Source of the DNA: Ganoderma boninense
Lineage: Eukaryota > Basidiomycota > Agaricomycetes > Polyporales > Polyporaceae
Length of the DNA stretch: 64,000 nucleotides
NCBI GenBank assembly: GCA_002900995.3
Contig: CM035309.1
Span: 1,556,389 to 1,620,388, forward strand
Direction of reading: 5' to 3'
Translations under genes and position numbers: made by a program
Notes under the pieces: model-generated
Told to the model about the DNA's origin: nothing
Database searches by the model: none
The model's input: the letters and a program-made list of their open reading frames with translations, nothing else
In this document: positions 11,644 to 30,860 of the stretch, one piece after another
Numbering within the stretch: position 1 is the first letter of the stretch
How the letters are laid out: each line of letters begins with the position of its first letter

Positions 11644-13545
11644 TCAAGCTTCGACATTCAGCTCCAAGTCGAGCTGCCGCGCAAGCTCCATGTCCCGCTC
11701 CTCCTGCTCGCGCAGCTGCCGCTTGCGCTCCTCCTCCTGCTTCTCCAGCTCCAGCGCGAGGCTCCGGTCCCGCGACTCCCTGCTCGGGCCCTGCGGCTTC
11801 AGCGTCTGCTGCGCCTGGGATTGGGACTGGGGCAGCGCAGGGATCGTCTGCGCAACGGGCGCGGGCGTGGGCTGGGGCACGGGGACGCTCGTCTTGGGCT
11901 GCGAGTGTGAGTGCGAGTGCGACGGGGTGTGTGCACGCCCGAGCGACCCGTCGGGAAGGGGCAGGGGCGACTGGTAGCGCTTCTCGAGGTACGGATCGGG
12001 GAGGTTGAGCCCTGTTGAGGGAGCGCTGGGTGGTGGGTATCCGCTGTATGGCGGATAGGATTGAGGGCCAGCATGAGGCTGTGGCGGATGGGAGGAGGGC
12101 GGCGCTGCGCCGCTGTAGGGCGGGTAGGCTTGGGGTGGTGAGGCATATGTCTGATGTGCTGGTGCGCCATATGTTTGGGCTGGAGGTACGCCGTACGTCT
12201 GAGGGGCGGGTGTGCCGTAGGGGGGGTACGGCTCCGGAGGATGGGCAGCCAGAGGCGGATGCGCCTCTTGTGTGGGTGGAGGCCCGCCTAATGGTTGGTA
12301 GGCAGCGCGAGGGGGCGAGCCATATGCAGGGTACTGTTGTTGGGGCGGAGGCGAGCTGATCCCACCTACGAAGTGCGCAGGCGGCGACTGTGACCGGCGA
12401 GGGGGGTATTCGGTGTATGATGATTGTGGGGGATAAGGGGAGGCACCGTAAGCTCCGCCATAGGTTGCCGTATGCGAAGGCACGCCATAGGATGGGATCT
12501 CTGGGGTGGGTATATGTGGCTCCGGGATAACGGAGTTGCGCGGAGGCGAGTGACGGCGCCCTGGGGATCCCCCTGCGCCGGGTTGCAAATAAGGTGGGAC
12601 AGATTCTGAGGGAGCAGGATGAGATGAACCGCCTCCGGGCTGCAGGTAGGGTGGTATAGAGTCATAGGAGGACCGTCGGGCTTGAGCGTCGGGTATAGAG
12701 GTAATAGACGACTGGTGTGAATGAGTGGGGCGTGCAGCACCTCCTCCTGGACGCAGATGGGCTGGTATATTGTCAATAGATTGGCGCCCATTGCGGACAG
12801 GACCCGGGGGCGAGGGGTCGCGAGGGGCTTGTGGACGAACTGAGTGCTCTGGCAAAAGATGATTCACGTCGGCTTTGGGGCTTGTAAGCTTTGGGCCACC
12901 GCCACCTGGGAGAAGGCTAGAAGGAAGCTTGGGAGGGGATGAGGCACCAGGAAGGGGCAGAGCAACATCCGGATCTTCTGGCAGTGGGGGAAGTGGATTG
13001 GCCTTGAGTGCAGCAGCGTTCGCAAGACCGTTCGGACCACGCTTGAGTCGTTCAGCTGGTTTCCATTTAGACGGACGGCGCTGAGGCGGGGGAGCATTGG
13101 CGTAGAAGGTCATTTCCAAGAAGATTTCACCTCGCCTTGAGCCATCCTCGAGGAATAGCTCTACCCAGTCTGAAAGCAAGGAGCTAATCAATTACCGAAC
13201 ACCTTGAATGAAACACTACGATTGCGCACCATCGAATTCCCCCGTTTTTAACGTCTCCGAGATATCAACTGAACCTTTCCCAACCAGGTCATCCTGCCTC
13301 GGCTCCTTGGAGTAGATGACGACTTCGAGTTTCCTGGTCTCGTCATTCGCTGCCTTCACAATCGGAAAGCGCAACTCTTCATCCCAGACGGGGTGTTGGC
13401 CACCCTTGACGTCAGTTGCTGTCTTCTTCTCTACCTTGTTCAGCGAAGCTTGGGTATAAACATCTTGCTTGGTGATGGTATGTTTATCGCGTAGATTGCG
13501 GGCCTTGAGGACGACAACAATCAAAGTGCCGATTTCCCTGCTCAT
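11644..13545 (-). CDS. C2-domain, proline-rich protein (Inn1/Fic1-like)
   Basis: Exons 13230-13545 and 11644-13169 join in phase to give 613 residues. The first ~125 residues form a C2 domain (GTLIVVVLKARNLRDKH, VYTQASLNKVEKKT, HPVWDEELRFPI, LEVVIYSKEPRQDDLVGKG, DWVELF). The middle is Pro/Tyr/Gly-rich, with three related copies of a PPYLQPGG-like unit (one diverged to PAHLRPGG) and several YPPYSG units. The last ~45 residues are a charged coiled coil (LALELEKQEEERKRQLRE). The layout matches fungal Inn1/Fic1 proteins, which bind membrane through C2 and SH3 proteins through PxxP during cytokinesis; that role is inferred from architecture. A 5' leader intron upstream of the ATG is possible. Confidence 0.85.
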
Positions 13546-14876
13546 TCTGACGAAGGAGGTAAGCACTGGCTCACGACGGGAGGCCAGCCTTAATAAGATA
13601 AACGCACGTTGCGATGGAAGAGCTTGAAGTTTTTAAGGGCGCCTGTCAGAAAGATCTCAACGATCTCGCCGGACGAGGTTGTAGTGAGGGTATATCCGTC
13701 GCTGGATCGTAGGGGTGTACGGAAGAGAGGGCCGACGCTGAAAGGGAGTCGAGCGAGTGGTTGACAACGGAGATGTCGGGAGCGGAGGAAGGATGGAGCA
13801 GGATAGGAAGGATAGCCATGGTGGCGCTGTGACATATAGTGCAATGAACACAGGAGAAGCGGCTTGGCAGTTCAGGCAGGCACAGCCAGCGTGGCTGAGT
13901 TCCTTGCAACAGTTGAGAGATCTACTCTGTCCTTTGTCATAGTATATGCAAAGTTCAAAAGCAGAGGTATCTGAGGAACACTGCCCGTTGGTCACCGCTC
14001 GCAGTGCGTTACTATACAGGCTCCTTCAGGTGCGAAAGTGGCCGCAGTTCAAGGTGGAGGACCCGGGCGGCAGTTTCCCTGATCGCGCGACCAGGTTGGA
14101 CAGGACGAAATCTGTGAGTGTGAGTGTCTGGTCCGTAGTAGTACGTTTTCATACTCATTGCATTAGGAGCAATTTACTACACTACACAGAATGCTACGCC
14201 CGACCTCCTTCTGTACCGGAATACGAGGGCGAGGAGAGGTATAAGTAAAACTGATGGAACTGCGTGCCAGTGAAGCCTAAATATTGAGACTTGCAATCCC
14301 GCAGCTGTTGGGGAACCCGCAGGACGGTATTCTTGTTTGCCTGGGGCTGAAGACGCCGACTGCGAAGGTGGGGCTAGGTGGGGTGGATGGATGGAGGGTG
14401 GATGGATGAGTCTCGACGCGAGTGGGATTGCCAGTGACCGGAGTGGCCGGCGCCCCACCTCCGGTCCGGATTGTTCGGAGTAGCTCGGCAAGTTGGAATG
14501 ACGAGATGTAAAGCAGACTGTGTCAGCTGACCGTCTCCCATCTCTTTGCGCTCGCTCACCCGCATGCGGCGTCGCGTGCGGCCAGACACCGTTCCCGTAA
14601 GTACCTGCCAGAGCGGATGCCGGAGGACGCTATCATTAGCTCACCGCTGCTCACGCACACACGCCCCGGCGTCGTGCCATCTCGCTGCCGACCAAATTGT
14701 TATCATATTCGCACCCTTCGGGGCCCCCCTCCGGAGCCTTGAACCATGTTCAATAAATACGGGATTGCACTCCTGGCCATCGTCCGTGTCGGCTTGTCTG
14801 CCCCCTGGTCGCAGCCTCTCCTCGTTCCCCCTCGCGTCGCCACTTCTGGCCTCGACTACGTCCTCCACGTCTTTTC
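13546..14876. other. Divergent promoter region, C2 protein / ABC transporter
   Basis: 1.3 kb. On the minus strand, 13590-13909 holds overlapping short frames just upstream of the C2 start, ending at a good donor (GTGCGT near 13608) that would splice to an acceptor one base before the C2 ATG; this is probably a 5' leader intron. A short GGATGGAT-type repeat lies near 14378-14408. No gene recognised. Confidence 0.45.
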
Positions 14877-21361
<6,485 letters not shown>

Positions 21362-21815
21362 TGCGTTATAGGCAATGATGCTTGTCATCCATATCCTTTT
21401 GTGTACCTTGCCTTCATACCTTCTGCTGCCTTCCATCGTTCACTCGCCTGAGATACACGAATATGCACTGGTTCGGTCACATTGGGCTACTGATAAATAC
21501 TATACATATAGCATAGCTTGCTCTTCGGCATGCGGTGAGGTATGGTCGTAACACGTAGTCGCTGTCTCGCCCGATCGGGTCCCCTTTGTGGCACTCATAT
21601 TCTAGAGTAGTAGTGCCTTAGAATATTACAGAAACTGGCATAGATTTGAGTACACAAGCATTAGAGCGCTACATCATAGACATTACACTTGGTACACGAG
21701 AGCGACATTCAGAAGCCTATCACGACAGCTGGTAGGATGATATCTAATACAACAAGGAAAGATGAGTTGAGATGAGAAAGATAAACCTTAAGTACATAGC
21801 AAGAATGTACAGCGT
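21362..21815. other. 3' flanks of the convergent ABC transporter and transcription factor genes
   Basis: 454 bp of AT-richer sequence between two stop codons. Nothing but 3' untranslated sequence is apparent. Confidence 0.5.
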
Positions 21816-24800
21816 CTAGTAGCTGGAAGATGACACGCTGATATCTGGGTAGTACCTCATCTGCACGTCGCTGTCTTGCTGCATGGCATCCATCCAATTG
21901 AAGCCTGTCATCGACATGAGCAAGGATAACTCTGAACAGAAATTAAACAAGCCTCACCAGGTAAGATCATATTCGACCAGTTGGAGTCCGTGAGCGTTTG
22001 CATAGATTGCAGGAGATCGTTATCGAAAGGCAGTGGGGCCGCGTACATCCCAGAGGTATCCGCAGGCTGGGTAGACTGATTGTCGAACTGCATTCCAAGA
22101 CTGTCGTACATATGGGGGTCATGAGGCGGGGCAGCGCTCGATTGACTGTGGGTGTTTGAGGTAGGCGTTATCGTAGAAGACGACGCCTCTGAGGGTTGGT
22201 GGTCGTTGGCAAGGTCAGGCTGAGGAGGCGGTTGTGGAGAGAGTAACCTCGCAGCTCGCTTCAGAGCTGCGGGAGAATGGTCTACGCTAGCGAGAGGAGT
22301 CTCAAGAAGGCCGTGCAAGAAGCGGGAGTACATCATTGGCCCGTGGCGGTCGTCGAGAGCAACCTCATGCGATCCAAGGAAGTTTGCGACGTCTTTGACT
22401 AGGCCGCGGATTTCTACTCGAGTTTCTCGTGGTATAGAGGTGACAAACCTTGGATGCAGCAACTGTACCCAAGGCACATCAACACGCATGACCAGTTCAC
22501 TCAAAAACATTCATACCTTGATAAGGAAAGCGCATGTAAACGCGACGAAGACGCATTGCGCGTCCGGGCCATGACGGAGGAATACCCCTGAATTGTTAGG
22601 TATCAGTATGGTGCTTTTCTACATGAAGAGGACAACGTACTCTGCTGTGGGGCTGAAAGCTCGTCTAACAACGTCCTGACCAAGTCCTTCGAAGCTCGAA
22701 GACACTAGGAGGAGTTCAGATACAGACAGCGTAATTGAGATGGAAATTGACTCACTCTCCAGAAGAATGCGTCGTTAAACCCTTGAGATGTCTCCCGGGC
22801 GTGCGTGTGCTGGAAGGCGAAGCTTAACACCGTCATGCGACCATAACTGTAGACCAGCTTCAACATGCTCGTGCGGTATTCGGTAGCGGGCGTGTGGCAA
22901 CCTTCCTCGCGAATGCGTGCGATCCAAGTCTCCCAGAGGCGTGCAAGCTGGTCGTCTGTCTTGCTAGCCTCGACAGTGAAATCGAGCTTCTATAGAAAGC
23001 CTGAGTGCGCAAAAAGAAACCAAAGGCGAATGACTCACGTTGTTCAAGCCCACGGGATGGCTAGGATCGCTGAAGATCGTGAGTCGGAAGTCCGCAAGGC
23101 ACTTTAACTCCGCGTTGTAAGCGCATAGATGGACATCGTGGCCTGGAATATTATACGGAGAGCTATGATACCACAACTCCGCGTGATTTGCGACATAATC
23201 CGTGTTGCTGATGATTGGCGCTTTGCCGTACTGCGACGCTAATATCCTATCTAGCATGAAGCAGTTCAGCCAGACACGCGTCCGGTTGAGCATTTCTCGG
23301 GCATGGTATTGGTTGTGAGGCTCGGCTGTGTTCGGAAGGTGCAAGTTGAGGTCTGTAGCAAGGCTTTGGAAAACAGCATACCGTAAGCTGCTGCTTGGAG
23401 GCGGTCGTTACCAGACTCTATAACGTACCGCATCGCGAGACCCATGTATACCCAACACCTAGATTCCTCCCATTTTCTTGCAGGAACAGGGTATTGACTG
23501 AGCAGAATGTAGGCGTGTACAGTTTCGACGCTCTTCTGTCCTCCGATGAGCGTTGATCCCGCAGCTAGACGAGCACAATTCATAGCTTGCTGGTATAGAC
23601 CTGGACGATCGGAGTAGAACTTGGATGCAATTCCACAGACTGTGACAGCGTCAGGATGCTCTGCGCTTGCCGGAAAGGGACTGAAATTTGAAGCTACTTA
23701 CTGACTGTGAATAGGAATGGACTTCTCCAATATGTCTTCTGAGCGGTGTAGAGCATTGGGTCCAACAGTGAAAGGGACGGGCTCATGAACTCGAAATATC
23801 TGCGCACAGTGTCAACGCTGCGACAAGAAGTATGAAGTAGAAAAAGGGACGTGCATCTTGAACAACTTTTCTACCTCTGTGGGGCTCACCAAACCACTAC
23901 GAAGAATATAGGGCGTTTGATGTTGCGCATACATGATGGGGCGATCTGGACCTGGACCTGGACCGAACGCTCAGGCGCCAACGCGACGCAGAAGTAGGAG
24001 AGAAAGGATACTGACTGGTCGCGCGGAAATAGTCGTCATTCGCCAGACCGTACTCGTTCGAGTCCACCGTGCTGACGCTCCGACTGCGGCTTGACTTCCT
24101 ACTCCTCGATTTCCTCAGGCTCAGATTGGCGAGCATCCCGATCGGGGCGGCCTCGTTCGGCAATATCGCGAGCTTCTCCCGCGTGAGTCCGCCTCTACTT
24201 TTCTTGCGGCGGGAGCTTCGGGTGACGCTGCTCCTATCGTCATCCTTCGCCTGAACAGTCAACTCCCCAGGTCGTGAACGGCCGCGCTGCGGCTCGCCCT
24301 TCTTCGCATCGACATCCTCAACCTCAACGTGAAAGTCGCTCTTGGCGTCCTCCCAATCCTCGCCGCCCTCGTCGCCGCTGACCTCATCGTCCGAGTCGTC
24401 GCTGCTGTCCTTCCAGCCCAGCACATCCTCCCCAACCAGGTCCTGCGTGACGCTCGGGCCGCCCATGTTGATGTACCCTCCAAATGCCTCGATCGATTCT
24501 CGCGCCTTCGCGATCCAGTCCAGGACGTCCGGCTTTGTGATCTGCTCCGAAATTTGGTCCGGGGTGCCGATGTCAGACGCAGTCAGTTCGCTCGTGGACG
24601 CCGACATGTTCGACGTGTCCTTGTCTGTGTTGGACGCGGAGTCCACGGAGGGTGACAGCTCCTTGTTACCCTCCCCGGATGCCTTCCTGGCGGCGCGCTG
24701 ATTCGCCTCTTCGAGCTGCTTCATGAGTTCCTCGATCTTACCTGCCTGCTCGCGAATCTGACCCAGGAGCAAGTCGCGCCTTCTGTACGTGCACGAGTGA

Positions 24801-25898
24801 GGGATGAGCGACGCTTGGCACGGATGAGACTACGGGATAATGCTTACGGAGGTGCGCGACGCTTCTTCCTACCAGGGATGACGCATTCGTGCCCGCCATT
24901 GAGACACCGTTTGCAAATGTCAGGATCGGTCTTGAACTCGCACTTGACCTATCGATCCGGCGATGAGGCACGAGGGGCGCACGGACAGAATAACGACAGA
25001 CGCACCTTCAAACCCTTGCACCTCGCACAAGCGCCAAGGCTACGCATACGAGCGTGTCAACGTCTCCATCATGTGCCTATCCGGAGCTCAAGCTCAGAAC
25101 TCACGGTTTCGGGGGCTTCGCGCCCTCCTCCTTCGCCCGCGCTCCGTTCTCCTCATGACCATCCCCGTCCGCAGAAGACGCCTCGCCCTCTCCGTCGTCC
25201 AGCGCCCGCATCCGTTTTGACGCGTGTGGCACGCCCGACTCCGCGTCGCTCCGGAACGGCAGGCCAGCCTGATGCACGGCCATCCCGTAGTTTTGCGACG
25301 ACGCGAAGTTCGGCGTCATCGGGGAGGGCACGTTTGAGTAGACCGGGGTGCGCGCGACGTCGCCCTGCTGGAACGTCCGGAAGGTCGGTGTCACGCCCGG
25401 GTTCGGATTAGAGTTCGAGCGGGTGTGCTGGCCCATCCCAATGCCGGGACCTGGCTGCCCGAATGAGTACGCTGAGACGTCGTCTGGGTAGTAGGGGGAG
25501 CTGGGCATAGATTGCGTCGAGACCCCCGAGTACGGGGTGTCAGGGTAGAACTGCTGCCCGCCGTTGGTGCCGTACTGGACTTGGCTGAACTGCTGCTGCT
25601 GCTGCTGCTGCGAGTGGGTGCCGGGGAAGGTGAAGACGTAATCTCCGCTGCCACCGAAATGCTGAGGGCGGCCGCTGAGGTTACCCATCATAAAATCTGC
25701 GCTCTGGTGGTGGGCATGGCGGCGGCGGTCCATGTGGGCCCCGGGCTGGAGCTCGCCCCGGAGGATGTCGTAGCGGGAGGGATCGATGTCGTACTCGTTT
25801 TCGAGCTGGAGCGGCTGGGTAGGGATAGGCTCATGATTGCGCGGCCAGTCGACGTCGAGGAATTGAGGATGTGGAGGATGATTGGGATGTGAGGCCAT
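21816..25898 (-). CDS. Zn2Cys6 (zinc cluster) transcription factor with fungal regulatory domain
   Basis: Nuclear DNA-binding regulator. Exon 1 (25105-25898) encodes a low-complexity N-terminus with a poly-Gln tract (about 25590-25612) and many Ser/Pro/Gly. The zinc cluster then spans three exons: GACARCKGLKVKCEF followed by DICKRCLNGGHEC, giving Cys spacing 2-6-8-2-6, the classic binuclear cluster. A coiled-coil dimerisation stretch follows (LLGQIREQAGKIEELMKQLE), then an acidic/basic linker (SDDSDDEVSGDEGGEDWEDA, SRRKKSRGG). The fungal-specific middle homology region is at about 22500-23900 (VHAYILLSQYPVPARKWEES, WVYMGLAMRYVIESG, VWLNCFMLDRILASQYGK). The C-terminus is polar and ends PDISVSSSY. 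About ten introns are present. The target genes cannot be inferred from sequence. Confidence 0.9.
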
Positions 25899-28738
25899 GA
25901 TGAAAGGGGAGGGATGTCAAAGTGGAGGAGCAAGCTATGTAGCAGCTAGGCGACAATATAAGATGGGCTGGGAAGTAGCCAACGGCGGCCCTGGCTTACC
26001 TCTGCAACTACAATCGCTGAACAACAGGGCACGAGTGACCTACAATGGCCGATAACAACACTTTGTCTGGTCGGTGAACATGTGGAGAGGGGATATGGGG
26101 CATAGGCATACGTACCTTGGGGATGAGCGGGGTCCGCGTACAGGCCGGCTGTCCGACGTGAACAGGATGACGTTCTGATAAGTAAACTCGTAGAAGAGGG
26201 TCTAGACGCTCGTTCTGCGTGCGGGAAAGCGAGGTGTGGAGGGCTAGATGTTCACGTTGTGGAACTGAGTTGGGCGTATGCTTGGAAGATGGGCAGATGT
26301 ACGCGGGCTAGCCTGGCTGAGGGTTCGCGATGAGAGACGACGAGATCGCCAGAGGGCACACCGAGGAGCGACGTGGGTAGCTCCGGTGGTCGCTGTAAAG
26401 TGGGGTGATGAGGACGGGATGAAGGGGGTCGACAAACGAGACAAGTTGAAGAAATCAGCAGGAAGCCGAGGTGGACTAAAGCGGGGAAAGTGATTAAACG
26501 CCTGGATCGAGCGGAGATTGGGATCGTAACCGCCTCCCACTGATCGACATACGCGAACCTGCTCCTGCTTCTGCTTCTCGACAATAAAGCCAGAGATGCG
26601 TCGTTATGGCAAGCCCCTCGCAGCTACCCGGGGTAGACCGCAGTCAGGCGATGCGGGGATGAGGATAGTCATAGCCTGCGAGCTGGCCATTCAATTGCAA
26701 GTCGCTCGATGCGAGCTGAAGAGAGCCTCGATGTTATTGTACATACAGGTCCTCTCGCCGAGTCCGTGGAGATGTGAGCACACCTGAGCCGCTGGAGCCT
26801 GCAACGGCCGTCGGGGGAATATGATGACGTCACCTATCTCCGGCCGCCGGCACTTCAAGTTCCTGGCAAGCGCAATCGACATGCGCACATACCGGGTACA
26901 TTCATTTACCGATGGTTAACTATTGCACTTCCCCAAAGTCCCCCCTCAGCACACTCCATGCTTCTGCTGCAAATACGAGCTTTACAGCGTTGCGCCAGCG
27001 TTTCGCTGACCGCAGCTCGTGAATCAGATGAATGTACCCCTAGACCTACAAGCATGAGCCGATCCTGAAGCAGTGCAGCGATCCACCACGAGTGGCCAGC
27101 TTATCACCGTTGACGGGAGACAGTGTCTATGGACTTGGCAACGCGAAGAGGAAGCAAGTTTGTAAATGTATGTTCCGATGCGGTGCATACTTCCGCTGCT
27201 CACGACCGTTCACACATGCACAACCGATCAGGCTAGCAGCTATGTACTTCTTCCGTGTAGTCAATTTTCCACGGAGAGCCAGCTCCGAGGTGAGAATGGG
27301 TGGATGGTGACTGGCGCAGGGAGCTGAGTACCACTGTCGCCGGTGCCCGCATCCTGACCAACTACTGCCGGCTATGTGCATACAAAAATAACCTACACGC
27401 ATATCTTCGCTCCTGCCGTTAAATCTGCTAAAACGTCAAAGGGAATTCCGAAAAACACAATATGGGTATCGAACGGTATTAGTCGTCTGCATGTCGTACC
27501 TCGCACATAATCTCCTTCGATATTGAGCTGGATACTGCACAAAATCTGCATCAGCGCGCATTCGTCTCGTTGTCGGTCAATTTAATGCTCCAAGTAAGCC
27601 AAGTTGAGGATGAAGTTGTGAGAGGAGTCGCTTTGAGCTTGATGTCGCCCGACAGGGCCGAGGTTGGACAGACATATCAAACAACTCTAGACGGCCCACG
27701 TAAATGAAAGTGTAGGCACCAACACTGACACTGAGCGATTGGATGAGACTGATCCAGGAGGCTCGAACTTGGGTCAGGAGCAGTAATGGCCGCAGCGCAA
27801 AATGGAACGTCAGCGTCAGGCCACAAGCACTGCGTGGAATGATGCCTTTGAAAGTCTGGAGCTGGACGCACGGGTAGGCCAGTAAGTAAGTGCTGTTGTG
27901 TCAAAGACTGCGCCGATTGCCCTAACGAACGATTGCGGCGTCGTCTGCGGATCCATGACTGAAGTGGACGGAAGGGCCTGAGGCTGGGCGCTGCTGGGCG
28001 AAGTCGCTGTAGATTACTTACGCTAATCAAAGATACATACACAGAAACCTGCACCTCGATAGCGAGAGGTCCTGAGCATCCGATTCGTGATAATCATCAA
28101 CAGTTGAAGTAAATGGAAGCGTTTGTGTCCGTGATTCGACGGTCTGCAAGTGCGGGCATGAGAAAGAACGGCGACAAGGATGTTATAGGCGCCCAAAGTA
28201 CGTGTGATCCTACCGAGAATGATGCAAGGAACGTCGCAGCTGGTTGCCTGAAGAGTCGTTGTGAGCATCTTTCGAAAACACAGGCTCAGGCCGGAGTTGA
28301 ACTTGAAGTGTTCATCGTGGGCGCGGTGGTGGTGGGCGGTGATGACGATGGCCGGTGAGCGGAACGGTCGGGTTGCCATCGTGGGATGAGATGCCGGCCG
28401 CGGCAGTTACCAGTCCATGAGCCCTGATGCCAGTCACTGGTTCCGCCTTGCACCCCCCTCCCACCACCCGCCTCTTCGTCCTCGTCGACCAAGACGACGT
28501 AGAGATATCCCAGGCGCATCCTCGCCTCCGCGGGCTCTCTTCGCCCCACTCCCCTCCGGTGAGTCCCTACCACTTTGACCTTCTCGACATCTCATTTCTG
28601 ATTACGTCGGCGGCGCCCGATTGCTTCCCAGTTCTCGTATCCCAATCTCTATTCATCGCTCGGCTTCCAGCCAGCCCACCCCCCGTCGCTCTTTACCTCT
28701 CTCCTGCCAACAAACTGTCTTCTTCCACCCCCCCCTCC
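25899..28738. other. Long divergent intergenic region
   Basis: 2.8 kb between the transcription factor start and the next plus-strand gene. It must include both promoters. Frames such as 26252-26584 (minus) and 27677-28054 (minus) are Arg/Ser/Pro-rich and show no domain. The 5' part of the plus-strand frame from 28427 is open but is most likely the leader of the membrane-protein gene. No tRNA, repeat or transposon remnant was recognised. Confidence 0.45.
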
Positions 28739-30112
28739 ATGCACATATCTCCGCTGCACAGGGCCCGCCAAGTCCAGGGTATCACTGATGGCGGCTTCAC
28801 TGTCGCTGAGGCGACGGGCACCGGCCCTCTCGCCTTCAACTCCGCTGCCCCAACTGGCGGCGTGACCTCCGCCCCGCCCCTCGTGTCCGACTCGAGCATT
28901 GTCCTCACCTCCTCCCCCTCCGCCACTGCCTCCTCATCCACATCTTCTGATTCCTCCATGGAACCCGCTGCCGCCGCATCGGCATCCAGCAGCTCCCAGG
29001 TCCCCCTTGGGACGATCATTGGCGCGAGTGTCGGCGCGTTCATCGGTATCGTGGTGCTCATGTACGTTCTCTACGCTTGGTATAAGCGTTCGACCGAGAA
29101 GAAGCTGTCGGCCACCGGGAGGAGGAATGCGCAGGGAATGGCGGAGCAGCAGCGCCATCAGGCGAGGGAATTCCAGCAACTTGACGACGAGGAGAAGCCG
29201 GAAGGCGGTGTCTCCCCCGCCCCGTCCAAGGTTCGGGAACAGCTGGAGTCGGACGAGAAGAACTTTTCCATGTTCAAGAAGTCTCCGAGCGTCCGGTCCG
29301 CGTACACCCACAAGACAGGCTCAGACGACGCGAACCACTTCGACCTCCCCCAGATCGAGTTCACCAAGTACCACCCGAATCTCGCGCAGGAGCTCTCGCT
29401 CAACATGCCCGCGAAACCCTTCGCCGCTGCTGTTCGCCAAGACAGTGGCGTGTCGTGGGATGGGGAAACACTCGGCGACGACTCTTTCCTTTCCATGCGT
29501 TCTGCTCGCGTTGAGTCTGGTACCATGTCGCCCACTATGGTTATGGCTAAGATGACCCCTACCGCGACGGTATCTGCCCTGCATAGGTGGGAGTCTGCGG
29601 AAGTGCTGCACACTGAGGAGGAGGAAGCACCTTCGGCTCCCCAGACCAAGAACCCCTTCGCCGAGATGGTGGAGGAGCAGCGGTCTCGAGGTACGAACCC
29701 TTTCTTCAACGCTCAAGACATGAACCGCAGAAGTCGAGCCGGACGGAGCCGCAGCAACAGCCGTACCAGTCGTGCTCAGAGCCTCGTCCGCTCTGACACG
29801 CTCAACACTGTCAACCCCTTCCTCGATCCCCATGAGGCCGTCCCCGTCTCTGTGATCGAAGTGCCCACACCAAACTTGATGCCGCACTCGCCCCCCCTTC
29901 CCACCGGCGCCTCTGTTCAGATGCTGGGAAGCGAGCATGCGATGGCATCTCTCATTGCCGCTCTGGACCTCTCCAAGGACGCGGTGGAGGAACGCTTGCG
30001 TGTCGTTTCGATGCAGGGCTCTGTGATATCCGCCTACTCAAACGACGACTCGGACATCGCAACCATGCGCGAGTTCCCCCTGCCCCCCACCACCGGCCCT
30101 CGTTTGTCTTGA
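28739..30112 (+). CDS. Single-pass membrane protein, Ser/Thr-rich ectodomain
   Basis: An uninterrupted frame of 457 residues from the ATG at 28739. The frame is open further upstream (to 28427), but that part is Pro/Leu-rich and reads like leader sequence, so the downstream ATG is preferred. Residues 1-88 are Ser/Thr/Ala-rich, a likely O-glycosylated outside segment. A strong membrane span follows (GTIIGASVGAFIGIVVLMYV, about 90-113), then WYKRSTEKK as a positive stop. The remaining ~340 residues are cytoplasmic, charged and Ser-rich (SRAGRSRSNSRTSRAQS), with an NPFAEM/NPFFNA/NPFLDP series of Asn-Pro-Phe motifs that in other proteins bind EH domains. There is no classical signal peptide. No family could be named; the layout resembles fungal wall-sensor-type membrane proteins. 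Confidence 0.75.
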   Translation: MHISPLHRARQVQGITDGGFTVAEATGTGPLAFNSAAPTGGVTSAPPLVSDSSIVLTSSPSATASSSTSSDSSMEPAAAASASSSSQVPLGTIIGASVGAFIGIVVLMYVLYAWYKRSTEKKLSATGRRNAQGMAEQQRHQAREFQQLDDEEKPEGGVSPAPSKVREQLESDEKNFSMFKKSPSVRSAYTHKTGSDDANHFDLPQIEFTKYHPNLAQELSLNMPAKPFAAAVRQDSGVSWDGETLGDDSFLSMRSARVESGTMSPTMVMAKMTPTATVSALHRWESAEVLHTEEEEAPSAPQTKNPFAEMVEEQRSRGTNPFFNAQDMNRRSRAGRSRSNSRTSRAQSLVRSDTLNTVNPFLDPHEAVPVSVIEVPTPNLMPHSPPLPTGASVQMLGSEHAMASLIAALDLSKDAVEERLRVVSMQGSVISAYSNDDSDIATMREFPLPPTTGPRLS

Positions 30113-30858
30113 GGTCCTTTCCCCCTACTTATCGCCGTCCGTCGTTGGATGACGCGGATCTTGTGCTATCTGCGTGCTTGCTGAGCGCGTGCGCCATCGT
30201 CCTCTCCTTGTTCGCTCCGTGCTTGACAGCATCGCCTTTACATTTTTCGTGCTCTCCCGAGTCTGGATACACTCATCATCTCATCCCTTCGCCCTAAACC
30301 GCCCTCGTTGACCCCTTGATGTACGTGATACGCGTGGACATGACCCGCTGACGCTCGCCCCTGCTGGCTGTTCCTTTCACACCTCGCGAATGGACGGACA
30401 CAGCACTCTCATGTTATGAACCACGCTGCCGCTCGGACGTCATCCCTGTCAACCTCTGCTCTGTGCAAGGTCTCCTCCTCCATTCATTTCCTCTCCCGCT
30501 CCCTCACCCTACCTCTCCCTCGACTCGTCTTGCTACCTCTGCACCTCTCTCCTCCTCGTCATCCCGCCATCATCTTTACCGCTTTTCGTTACCCACTAGA
30601 GGGCTCAATTTCGTTATGTCCCCCATTGGCCCTCCCACCATGTAACCATGAGTCCGCGCCTTACCCCCCGTAGTGTACTACATAACTTGATTTATTTATC
30701 ATCCCGTCCGCCCGCCTGCCCTCTGTAGCGCACTCTGGATCGGATGCCTCTGCAGACTTTTTTTGCGAATGCCGTGTCACATCGCATGTCCGCGTTAGTA
30801 GCGCCTGATGCAACCATGCTCGGCTGTGTTGTTCTGCGTACGAAAATACTTTGCGAGA
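30113..30858. other. 3' flank of the membrane-protein gene
   Basis: About 750 bp of C/T-rich sequence, probably 3' untranslated region and spacer up to the MITE. No gene recognised. Confidence 0.45.
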
Positions 30859-30860
30859 TA

